NCBI GenBank assembly: GCA_900543095.1
Contig: UQQD01000006.1
Coordinates: 1 to 64,000 of the forward strand
DNA from: an uncultured Ruminococcus sp.
GTDB lineage: Bacteria > Bacillota > Clostridia > Oscillospirales > Acutalibacteraceae
Length of the DNA: 64,000 bases
Direction: 5' to 3'
Every line of letters starts with the position of its first letter. The stretch's first letter is position 1. Shown here piece by piece: positions 13,817-21,700 of this stretch. The notes beneath the pieces are model-generated. The model saw only the letters and a list, made by a program, of their open reading frames with translations. It was not told the DNA's origin and did no database searches. The position numbers were made by a program, and so were the translations under genes.

Positions 13817-15760
13817 ATGATTAAGGTTGAATTAAAGGGTGGAGTAATCAAGGAATTTGACAGCGGCATTACTCCGGCGGAAATTGCAAAATCTATCGGT
13901 GCGGGATTATACAAATCCGTATGTTGTGCAAGAGTAAACGGAGATGTAGTTGATCTCAGAACCCCTCTTACAGACGACTGCAAGGTTGAATTGCTTACAT
14001 TTGATGACCCCGACGGCAAAAAGACATTCTGGCATTCGGCGTCGCACGTCCTTGCACAGGCTGTAAAAAGACTGTATCCAAATGCAAAGTGCGCTATCGG
14101 CCCTGCAATAGACAACGGCTTTTATTATGATTTTGATGTTGAAAAGCCGTTTTCGACAGAAGACCTTGAAAAAATTAAGGCTGAAATGAAAAAAATCGTC
14201 AAGTCGGGCGTTGAAATAGAGCGTTTTGAGCTTTCTCCTCAGGAAGCTGAGCAAAAGCTTACCGAAATGAACGAGCCATATAAGGTAGAGCTGGTAAAGG
14301 AACATTCCGACAAGGGTGAAAACATCAGCTTCTATAAGCAGGACGATTTTACCGATTTGTGTGCAGGCCCTCATCTTTTAAGCGTTGCTCCCATCAAGGC
14401 GTTTGAGCTTACAAACTGCACGGGTGCATATTGGAGAGGCGACGCAAACAATGCTCAGCTTTGCCGAGTTTACGGTGTTGCATTTCCAAAAGCTTCTTTG
14501 CTTGAAGCACACCTGAAGATGCTTGAAGAAGCAAAAAGCCGTGACCACAATAAGCTCGGACGTGAGCTTGAACTGTTCACAACCGTTGATATAATCGGAC
14601 AGGGACTCCCGATAATGCTTCCGAAGGGCGCAAGGATCATTCAGCTTTTACAGCGTTTTGTTGAGGACGAGGAACAGCGCCGCGGCTGGCTGCTTACCAA
14701 AACACCTTATATGGCAAAAAGCGACCTTTACAAAATCAGCGGACATTGGGATCACTATCAGGACGGTATGTTTATTTTGGGCGACCCCGAAAAGGATGAT
14801 GAAGTGTTTGCACTTCGTCCGATGACCTGTCCGTTCCAGTATCAGGCTTACTTAAACCGTCAGCGTTCCTACCGAGATCTGCCGCTCAGATATAATGAAA
14901 CATCTACGCTTTTCCGCAACGAAGCAAGCGGAGAGATGCACGGACTTATCCGTGTTCGTCAGTTCACAATTTCCGAAGGACACCTTATGTGCAGACCGGA
15001 TCAGCTTGAACAGGAATTCAAAAGCTGTCTTGAGCTTGCAATATTTATGCTGAAAACTCTCGGCTTGTACGAGGACGTATCCTATCGTTTTTCAAAGTGG
15101 GATCCGAACGACCGCGAAAAGTACATCGGCACTCCCGAACAATGGGACGAGGCTCAGGGTATGATGGAAAAGATTCTTGGCCACCTTGAGATCCCGTACG
15201 CAGTCGGAGTCGGCGAGGCAGCGTTCTACGGACCTAAGCTCGATATTCAGATAAAAAATGTTTACGGCAAGGAAGATACGCTTATAACTATCCAGATAGA
15301 CCAGATGCTTGCCGAAAAATTCGGTATGGAGTATGTTGATAAGGACGGCACAAAGAAAAATCCGTACATTATCCACAGAACTTCGATCGGTTGTTATGAA
15401 AGAACGCTTGCGCTTCTTATTGAAAAATATGCAGGTGCTTTCCCGATGTGGCTTGCGCCTACACAGGTAAAGCTGCTTCCTGTTGCAGACAGGCATCTTG
15501 AATATGTAAACGAAATCAAAAAAGCCCTTGACGCAAAGGGAATGAGGGTTGAAATAGACAGCAGAAGTGAGAAAATCGGTTACAAGATTCGTGAAGCTCA
15601 GCTTGAAAAAGTACCGTATATGTTTATCATAGGAGATAAGGATATTGAGGCGGGCACGGTATCCGTTCGCCACAGAAAAGAGGGCGATCTCGGCGCAATG
15701 AAGCTTGAAGACTTTATCGCAATGGCTGTTGAGGAGATTGAAACCAAAGCAATAAAATAG
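13817..15760 (+). CDS. thrS: Threonyl-tRNA synthetase
   Basis: The protein has 647 residues, the usual length. A TGS domain spans about residues 1-60. The editing domain has HSASHVLAQA (HxxxH, about 73-77). The class II catalytic core contains RYNETSTLFRNEASGEMHGL (motif 2). Zinc ligands are seen as Cys in RPMTCPF (about 337), His in SEGHLMC and His in IHRTSIG, the last within motif 3. The anticodon-binding domain is C-terminal (KLLPVADRHLEYVNEI onward). The ATG at 13817 follows AAGGAG. Expression is controlled by the T-box leader. The VanY-like gene starts 12 bp after the stop codon and is probably co-transcribed. Confidence 0.98.
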   Translation: MIKVELKGGVIKEFDSGITPAEIAKSIGAGLYKSVCCARVNGDVVDLRTPLTDDCKVELLTFDDPDGKKTFWHSASHVLAQAVKRLYPNAKCAIGPAIDNGFYYDFDVEKPFSTEDLEKIKAEMKKIVKSGVEIERFELSPQEAEQKLTEMNEPYKVELVKEHSDKGENISFYKQDDFTDLCAGPHLLSVAPIKAFELTNCTGAYWRGDANNAQLCRVYGVAFPKASLLEAHLKMLEEAKSRDHNKLGRELELFTTVDIIGQGLPIMLPKGARIIQLLQRFVEDEEQRRGWLLTKTPYMAKSDLYKISGHWDHYQDGMFILGDPEKDDEVFALRPMTCPFQYQAYLNRQRSYRDLPLRYNETSTLFRNEASGEMHGLIRVRQFTISEGHLMCRPDQLEQEFKSCLELAIFMLKTLGLYEDVSYRFSKWDPNDREKYIGTPEQWDEAQGMMEKILGHLEIPYAVGVGEAAFYGPKLDIQIKNVYGKEDTLITIQIDQMLAEKFGMEYVDKDGTKKNPYIIHRTSIGCYERTLALLIEKYAGAFPMWLAPTQVKLLPVADRHLEYVNEIKKALDAKGMRVEIDSRSEKIGYKIREAQLEKVPYMFIIGDKDIEAGTVSVRHRKEGDLGAMKLEDFIAMAVEEIETKAIK

Positions 15761-15771
15761 GCAGGTGAAAT

Positions 15772-16551
15772 ATGTCCTATTGGAGCAAAGACTACGATAA
15801 ACAAAGCTACAAGGACTCAAAAAGACGCCGCCGTCAGGCGTTAAGGGCGCAGCAGACGGGCAGAATTGTGCCTATCGGCAGACGTAAAAAAAGGCTTATA
15901 GCAATTTCCCTTATTTCGGCGACAGTGCTGTTGCTTGCGATTTTGCTGTGCGTATTTGTGATAAACAAAAGCACCGAAAATCAAGGTCAATCACAGGAAC
16001 AGCTATCCCAAAGTGAGGAGTTGCTCAGAATAGTTAATAAGCAAAAACCGCTTGACAGCGATTATGTCCCCGAGCTTGTCGATTTTCACGGCGTAAAAGT
16101 CAACACGATAATGCTCGACAGTCTTAAAGCAATGACTGATGACGCAAAAGCTCAGGGGATAGAGCTTAATGTTGATTCGGCTTATATTCCGTATGATGAG
16201 CAGGATAAGCTTTATACGGCAACGCTGAATGAATTGCTGGCAAACCCTGAATATACCCGTGTAAGGGCAGAGGCGGCGGCTCAAAAGCTTGTGCCTCAGG
16301 CTGGGTGCTCCGAATCACAAACAGGGCTTTTGATAAGCTTTAAGCTGTCCGATGAGCGCACGACAGCCTATATTGAACGCAACTGCGTACAGTACGGCTT
16401 TATACTTCGCTATCCCGAGGACAAGGAGGATATTACTCATCTTTCCTATAATAAGACGCTTTATCGCTATGTGGGAAAGGAAAAGTCGGTAAAAATGCGC
16501 TCATATAATATGTGCCTTGAGGAATATGCCGATTATGTTGCTTATGAATAA
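15772..16551 (+). CDS. VanY-like (peptidase M15B fold) membrane protein lacking the zinc ligands
   Basis: This 259-residue protein has a basic cytoplasmic head (about 1-42), one membrane helix (AISLISATVLLLAILLCVFV) and an outside domain clearly homologous to D-Ala-D-Ala carboxypeptidases. LRIVNKQKPLDSDYVPEL, SAYIPYDEQDKLY, YGFILRYPEDKEDITHLSYN and YRYVG...LEEYADY all match. The catalytic SxHxxGxAxD motif here reads SESQTGLLIS, so His and Asp are gone, and the usual 'E.WHyRYVG' is NKTLYRYVG, without its His. It is therefore probably a non-catalytic peptidoglycan-binding or regulatory protein. It follows thrS by 12 bp. Confidence 0.8.
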   Translation: MSYWSKDYDKQSYKDSKRRRRQALRAQQTGRIVPIGRRKKRLIAISLISATVLLLAILLCVFVINKSTENQGQSQEQLSQSEELLRIVNKQKPLDSDYVPELVDFHGVKVNTIMLDSLKAMTDDAKAQGIELNVDSAYIPYDEQDKLYTATLNELLANPEYTRVRAEAAAQKLVPQAGCSESQTGLLISFKLSDERTTAYIERNCVQYGFILRYPEDKEDITHLSYNKTLYRYVGKEKSVKMRSYNMCLEEYADYVAYE

Positions 16552-16592
16552 AACTATCGTTTCAAAAAATAAGTAAAATTTAAAAAAAAGGC

Positions 16593-16621
16593 TTGCAATT
16601 TGTAAACTGATGTAGTATAAT
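16593..16621 (+). promoter_or_regulatory. Promoter of rpmE
   Basis: TTGCAA (16593-16598), 17-base spacer, TATAAT (16616-16621). Confidence 0.7.
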
Positions 16622-16658
16622 TACTCTGTTAATTGTGCAAAGCAGGTAGGTGAAAACA

Positions 16659-16862
16659 ATGAAAGAGAATATACATCCTAAGTATGAACAGACCACAATC
16701 ACTTGTGCTTGCGGTAATGTTATTGAAACAGGTTCAACTAAAAAGGACATTCGTGTTGAAATTTGCTCAAAGTGTCACCCATTCTTTACAGGAAAGCAGA
16801 AATTGGTTGATACAGGCGGACGTGTTGACAGATTTAAAAAGCGTTTCAATATGGATAAATAA
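16659..16862 (+). CDS. rpmE: 50S ribosomal protein L31
   Basis: The 67-residue product MKENIHPKYEQTTITCACG... is the zinc-binding form of L31, with CAC at residues 16-18 and CSKC at 36-39. The C-terminal TGGRVDRFKKRF is characteristic. The ATG at 16659 is used because AGGTAGG lies upstream; an in-frame GTG at 16650 would overlap that ribosome site. It has its own promoter. Confidence 0.96.
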   Translation: MKENIHPKYEQTTITCACGNVIETGSTKKDIRVEICSKCHPFFTGKQKLVDTGGRVDRFKKRFNMDK

Positions 16863-16925
16863 TTTTATATGCAAATCATTAAGGCGGCACGTTAGTGTCG
16901 CCTTGTTTACTCTGTAGAGGCTGCT

Positions 16926-17558
16926 ATGACCAAAGACTATAAAACCGCCGAATGTTCCGCAAGGGATGAATTCGTTGAAAAGCGTTCACGATTTATCGGA
17001 TATTGTACGCCGGTAAAGAACGAGCAGGAGGCGCTCGATTTTATAAATAAAAAGCGAAGCGAGCATTGGAACGCCACCCATAACGTATATGCCTATTCGC
17101 TCAGAGAGGGAAGCATAAAACGTTACAGTGATGACGGAGAACCGTCGGGAACTGCCGGAATGCCGGTGCTTGACGTTATAGTAAAAAACGAAATTTTTGA
17201 TGTGTGCATTGTTGTAACCCGTTACTTTGGAGGAGTTTTGCTCGGAACGGGCGGACTTGTGCGAGCTTATTCAAAGGGTGCAAAAATTGCGCTTGACGCC
17301 GCAAATATAGTGCTTATGCAGAACTGTCTGATTTGCGGTCTGCGCTGTACATACAATCAATACGGAAAGGTTTCGTCGATTATTGCCGAAACGGGCGGGA
17401 AAATCGACGATACGGTGTATGAAACCGATGTTGCTTTGAGTTTTCATATAAAGCCCGAGCTTTTTGACCCTTTGAACAAACAGCTTGCAAACGCAACCTC
17501 GGGTGAGGTGCAGGCTGAGCAGAGCGGCGAAAAATATTTTATGACCGATGCAAAATAA
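16926..17558 (+). CDS. YigZ/IMPACT family protein
   Basis: The 210-residue product has the UPF0029 N-terminal domain: KRSRFIGYCTPV, ATHNVYAYSLREG, SDDGEPSGTAGMPVL and VTRYFGGVLLGTGGLVRAYSKG are the hallmark segments. A ferredoxin-like C-terminal domain follows (about 140-210). Family members may act on stalled or unusual translation complexes; the bacterial role is not settled. The start at ATG 16926 has a weak ribosome site (GAGGCTGCT). Confidence 0.92.
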   Translation: MTKDYKTAECSARDEFVEKRSRFIGYCTPVKNEQEALDFINKKRSEHWNATHNVYAYSLREGSIKRYSDDGEPSGTAGMPVLDVIVKNEIFDVCIVVTRYFGGVLLGTGGLVRAYSKGAKIALDAANIVLMQNCLICGLRCTYNQYGKVSSIIAETGGKIDDTVYETDVALSFHIKPELFDPLNKQLANATSGEVQAEQSGEKYFMTDAK

Positions 17559-17727
17559 TTCTGACGCATTGCTTTTACATAAATGTTGAAACAGAACAAT
17601 TTTCAAGCCGGGTTCACCCGAAAAATCACCTGAAAACAAAAATTTTTAAATAAAAAGAGGAATAATAAAAATTTTTTCGTAAAAATATAATAGGCACACG
17701 AAAAAAGCCAAAGAAAGGAGGGGTAAA

Positions 17728-19494
17728 ATGCCGTTCCCTGAAAGTTTTTTGCAGGAACTGAAATTGAGAAATGATATTACGGAAATCGTTTCATCATATG
17801 TAAATCTCAAACGCAGGGGAAGAAATATGGTCGGACTTTGTCCGTTCCACGGTGAAAAAACCCCTTCTTTTAACGTATATACCGAAAACGGCTCGTTCTA
17901 TTGCTTTGGCTGCGGAGTCGGCGGCGATGTAATAACTTTCATTATGAAGATAGAAAATCTTGATTACGTTGACGCCGTAAAATTTCTTGCCCAGCGTGCA
18001 GGACTTGAAATACCGGAAAATACCTATGACGACAGCCTGAGCAAGCTCAGAAAACGTGTTTTTGAAGCAAACCGTGAAGCCGCAAGATTTTATTACGATA
18101 CACTCAACTCGCCGATTGGCAGGATGGGACTTGATTATTTTCATTCCCGTGCGCTTACCGACAGGACGATTCGCCATTTCGGACTCGGATTTTCGGACGA
18201 CAAACATACCTCATTATGCAGACATCTTAAATCAAAGGGCTTTTCCGAAAACGAAATAGTCGCCGCAAATCTTGCGTTTGCGAGCAAAAGAGGAAAGGGA
18301 ATATACGACAGATTTTCAAACCGGGTTATGTTTCCGATAATTGACCTGAGAGGCAATGTTATTGCATTCGGCGGAAGAATTTTGACTGATGAAAAGCCAA
18401 AGTATCTCAACACCTCCGACACTCCCGTGTTTAAAAAAAGCGCAAATCTTTTTTCGCTTAACAACGCCAAAAATTCGGGAAGCCGAACCTTGATTCTCTG
18501 CGAGGGCTATATGGACGTTATCGCCGTGAATCAGGCGGGAATAACCAACGCCGTAGCAACCTTGGGTACGGCGCTGACTTCCGAACAGGCTGTGCTGATG
18601 AAACGGTATGCAGACGAAGTTGTGATATGCTACGACTCCGATGAGGCAGGTCAGAAAGCTACCGCAAGAGCTATCCCGATTTTGCGTAATGCGGGGCTTC
18701 TTGTCAGAGTTCTGACTGTTCCAAACGGCAAGGACCCCGATGAATTTATAAGGTCAAAGGGAGCGGACGGACCTGCGGCATTTAAAGCGGCAATCGAAAA
18801 GAGCGGAAATGATGTTGAATATCGTTTGCAAAAGCTCAAACAAAGCTATAATCTTGAAACCTCGGACGGCAAGGTGGGCTACCTTGAAGCCGCCGCAAAG
18901 ATTATTGCGGAAATATCAAGTCCGATAGAACGTGATGTTTACACTTCAAAGATATGCTCGGAATACGGCATTGAAAAAACCGCCTTTGCAAGCCAAATAA
19001 ATGCAGCCGCAAGGCGCACAAGGCGTGAATATCGGAGCAAAGAGCAGAGAAAAATAAGAACCGAGCTGAGCGGCAGGGCAGATAAAATCGACACGGATCA
19101 CTACAAACAGCCCCGCTCATCATCGGCAGAGGAATCCCTCGTTGCCTTTCTTGTTAAAAATCCGGATTCGGCTGAATATATTGCAAAAAATGTCAAAGCC
19201 GAACAGTTCAAAAATGCGCTGATGAAGCAGTATTATCAATATTTTCTCAGTCGTATTCAAAGCGGGCTTTCACCGCTGACAAACGCAGCGGCGGATTTTT
19301 CGGGCGACGAGGTGTCAAAGCTTTATCAAATTCTTTCAAAACATTCGGCGATAGCCTCAACGGGGCAGGCGCTTAATGAATATATAAACGTAATAAACGA
19401 GGAAAGCCAAAAGCTTTCAAACGAGGACATAGCCTCAATGACGGGCGACGACCTTAACGAATATGTAAAAAAACTCAGGGATAACAAAAAGTAA
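17728..19494 (+). CDS. dnaG: DNA primase
   Basis: The protein has 588 residues. The CHC2 zinc domain has C-P-F-H and CFGCGVGGD at about 40-64. The TOPRIM core holds LCEGYMDVIAVNQAG (about 258) and CYDSDEAGQKA with the metal-binding acids. The C-terminal helicase-interaction region (about 460-588) is weakly conserved, as is usual. The ATG at 17728 follows AAAGGAGGGG. It forms the classic dnaG-rpoD macromolecular-synthesis pair with the next gene, 31 bp downstream. Confidence 0.97.
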   Translation: MPFPESFLQELKLRNDITEIVSSYVNLKRRGRNMVGLCPFHGEKTPSFNVYTENGSFYCFGCGVGGDVITFIMKIENLDYVDAVKFLAQRAGLEIPENTYDDSLSKLRKRVFEANREAARFYYDTLNSPIGRMGLDYFHSRALTDRTIRHFGLGFSDDKHTSLCRHLKSKGFSENEIVAANLAFASKRGKGIYDRFSNRVMFPIIDLRGNVIAFGGRILTDEKPKYLNTSDTPVFKKSANLFSLNNAKNSGSRTLILCEGYMDVIAVNQAGITNAVATLGTALTSEQAVLMKRYADEVVICYDSDEAGQKATARAIPILRNAGLLVRVLTVPNGKDPDEFIRSKGADGPAAFKAAIEKSGNDVEYRLQKLKQSYNLETSDGKVGYLEAAAKIIAEISSPIERDVYTSKICSEYGIEKTAFASQINAAARRTRREYRSKEQRKIRTELSGRADKIDTDHYKQPRSSSAEESLVAFLVKNPDSAEYIAKNVKAEQFKNALMKQYYQYFLSRIQSGLSPLTNAAADFSGDEVSKLYQILSKHSAIASTGQALNEYINVINEESQKLSNEDIASMTGDDLNEYVKKLRDNKK

Positions 19495-19525
19495 GACGCT
19501 TATAATAAGGAAAGGAATGTGTTTT

Positions 19526-20623
19526 ATGGCTGTACAGCAGGACAAAAAAACAGTAGTAAAGGAACTTATCGAGCTTGGCAAGCAAAAGGGAAAGCTCACA
19601 AATCAGGATATTCTCGACGCAATCGGAGAGCTTGATTTTGAACCCGAAAAGCTTGAAAAGCTTTATGATTCCATTGAAGCTCAGGGAATCGAGATAGTTG
19701 AGGATATGGACGACATAAAGATCGACGATATCGATCTTGAATTAAGCGGAAAAGGTTCAGACAACGTATTGCAGTCGGGAGAACAGAATATCGCCATAGA
19801 TGACCCGGTAAAGGTTTATCTAAAAGAAATCGGTCGTGTTCCGCTTCTTACCTCGGAAGAAGAAATAGAGCTTGCCATCAGAATTGCCGACGGTGACGTT
19901 GCCGCAAAACAACGTCTCTCGGAGGCAAACCTGCGTCTTGTGGTAAGTATTGCAAAGCGTTATCTCGGTAGGGGAATGCAGTTTCTCGACCTTATTCAGG
20001 AGGGCAACCTCGGTCTTATCAAGGCGGTTGAAAAGTTCGACTACACAAAGGGCTTTAAATTTTCAACCTATGCGACCTGGTGGATAAGACAGGCTATAAC
20101 CCGTGCTATTGCCGACCAGGCTCGTACAATACGAATCCCTGTTCATATGGTAGAAACTATTAATAAAGTTAAAAAGGTGCAAAGCCAGCTCCTTCACCAA
20201 AACGGTCACGAACCGTCTGCCGATGAAATAGCCGAAGAACTTGATATGCCGGTTGACAAGGTGCGTGAGATAATGCGTGTTGCTCAGGAACCCGTGTCGC
20301 TTGAAACTCCTATCGGCGAAGAAGAGGACAGCCATCTCGGCGACTTTATCCCCGATAACGACGCTCCTGCGCCTGCCGATGCCGCATCACATACTATGCT
20401 AAGAGAACAGCTTTCCGATGTGCTTTCAACTCTTACTCCGAGAGAAGAAAAGGTACTCAGGCTTCGTTTCGGTCTTGAGGACGGCCGAAGCCGCACCCTT
20501 GAAGAGGTGGGCAAGGAATTCAACGTAACCCGTGAACGTATCCGTCAGATCGAGGCAAAGGCGCTCAGAAAGCTGCGCCATCCGTCAAGAAGCAGAAAAT
20601 TAAAAGATTATCTTGATTATTAA
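19526..20623 (+). CDS. rpoD: RNA polymerase primary sigma factor (RpoD/SigA)
   Basis: The product has 365 residues when started at ATG 19526, nine bases after AAGGAAAGGA; an ATG at 19517 overlaps that site. The acidic region 1.1 is followed by region 2 (NLRLVVSIAKRYLGRGMQF, LIQEGNLGLIKAVEKFDY, TYATWWIRQAITRAIADQ), region 3 and region 4 (FNVTRERIRQIEAKALRKLR). This is the complete housekeeping sigma factor. It follows dnaG directly, as in most Firmicutes. Confidence 0.97.
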   Translation: MAVQQDKKTVVKELIELGKQKGKLTNQDILDAIGELDFEPEKLEKLYDSIEAQGIEIVEDMDDIKIDDIDLELSGKGSDNVLQSGEQNIAIDDPVKVYLKEIGRVPLLTSEEEIELAIRIADGDVAAKQRLSEANLRLVVSIAKRYLGRGMQFLDLIQEGNLGLIKAVEKFDYTKGFKFSTYATWWIRQAITRAIADQARTIRIPVHMVETINKVKKVQSQLLHQNGHEPSADEIAEELDMPVDKVREIMRVAQEPVSLETPIGEEEDSHLGDFIPDNDAPAPADAASHTMLREQLSDVLSTLTPREEKVLRLRFGLEDGRSRTLEEVGKEFNVTRERIRQIEAKALRKLRHPSRSRKLKDYLDY

Positions 20624-20645
20624 ACTATTATTCTGATTTAGAATT

Positions 20646-21017
20646 ATGATTACTTTTGAAGAATGTGCCGAAATGCTTGACGAAATTGCAGATTCAATGC
20701 CGTTTGAGCTTTATCGTGACCTAAACGGCGGAATATCGCTTTTGCCTCAGCAAAAAATACATCCAAAAGCTCTGCACAATGATTTGTTCATTTTGGGTGA
20801 GTACATACGCAATTCGCTTGGCAATGCCATAGTGTTTTACTATGGCTCAATCAGTCGAGTTTACGGGCAACTGTCAAAGGAAGAATTGTATAAACAGCTT
20901 GTACGCATACTTCACCACGAAGTAAGGCATCACAATGAATATCTTGCAGGCTGTGATGACCTATGCGTTTATGACAAAGAGCAAATCGACAGGTATCTTG
21001 AAGAAAACGGTCGATAA
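20646..21017 (+). CDS. Zincin-like metallopeptidase family protein
   Basis: The product has 123 residues. RILHHEVRHHNEYLAGCDDL matches the metal-binding stretch of the small zincin-like metallopeptidase family (PF06262), in which an HExxH followed by a nearby acid binds zinc. The N-terminal half (FEECAEMLDEIADSMP, PFELYRDLNGGISLLP) also fits. Substrates of the family are unknown. It starts 22 bp after rpoD and ends at a strong hairpin at 21040, so it is probably the last gene of the dnaG-rpoD operon. Confidence 0.8.
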   Translation: MITFEECAEMLDEIADSMPFELYRDLNGGISLLPQQKIHPKALHNDLFILGEYIRNSLGNAIVFYYGSISRVYGQLSKEELYKQLVRILHHEVRHHNEYLAGCDDLCVYDKEQIDRYLEENGR

Positions 21018-21039
21018 AAACGGTTTTATTTCGGAATGC

Positions 21040-21066
21040 CCCCCGCTACCTAAGTAGCGGGGGCAT
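21040..21066. terminator. Bidirectional terminator-like hairpin (also a dispersed-repeat core)
   Basis: CCCCCGCTAC pairs with GTAGCGGGGG around CTAA. The following CATCTGCGCTGAATGC matches the tail of the dispersed intergenic repeats. It lies between the converging zincin and LysM genes. Confidence 0.6.
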
Positions 21067-21100
21067 CTGCGCTGAATGCAACAATTCCTTTTATGCACGG

Positions 21101-21406
21101 TTATCTGATTTTAAGGATTTGTCCCGGATATATGATGTTAGGATTGCTCAGCATATTCATACTGATAAGCTGAGCTACCGTTGTATTGTATCTTTGTGCT
21201 ATGCTCCGAATATTATCGCCGGGGCGGACAACGTAATACTCTCCTGCCGACGAGCCTGCGGGGATTGTAAGCACCTGACCTATACGAAGATCGGACGGAT
21301 TGCTTATATTGTTGAATGTCAAAATATCCTGAACGGTAGTGTTAAAAAACTGTGCGATCGCATACAACGTATTGCCGGGTCGGACAGTATATTGTATAAG
21401 TTCCAT
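21101..21406 (-). CDS. Small protein with two LysM domains
   Basis: The ATG at 21406, six bases after AAGGAGG, gives 101 residues; a longer frame to 21496 has no ribosome site. Two LysM modules are visible: YTVRPGNTLYAIAQFF...IGQVLTIP (about 5-50) and YYVVRPGDNIRSIAQRY...YPGQILKIR (about 57-101). There is no signal peptide or catalytic domain. Such bare LysM proteins in clostridia are often spore-associated or cell-wall-associated, which is an inference. Confidence 0.85.
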   Translation of the reverse strand: MELIQYTVRPGNTLYAIAQFFNTTVQDILTFNNISNPSDLRIGQVLTIPAGSSAGEYYVVRPGDNIRSIAQRYNTTVAQLISMNMLSNPNIIYPGQILKIR

Positions 21407-21700
21407 TTTTGCCCTCCTTAATGTTTGTATTATAATATATGTTGAATGTAAAAAAATGACACATAATAGATTTTCTGTGTTTGGCAATTTGCACATAAAA
21501 CAGCAAAAATTTTCTACACGGCAAAATATTCAATATAATTGATAATTCTAATCAGGAATTAAAATCAAAGCGGTTTTATGTTAAAATTAATAAAAACAGT
21601 TAAATGGATATTTTTGTACATTTTATACAAATATATATTTTTCGCATAATGATTATGTGATATTGATATAAATATTGATATAATATCGGGAGGCATTATT

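Noticed and set aside
15092..15820. Long minus-strand open frame of 242 residues opposite thrS
   Set aside because: It is antisense to the strongly conserved thrS coding region, has no ribosome site and shows no recognisable domain.
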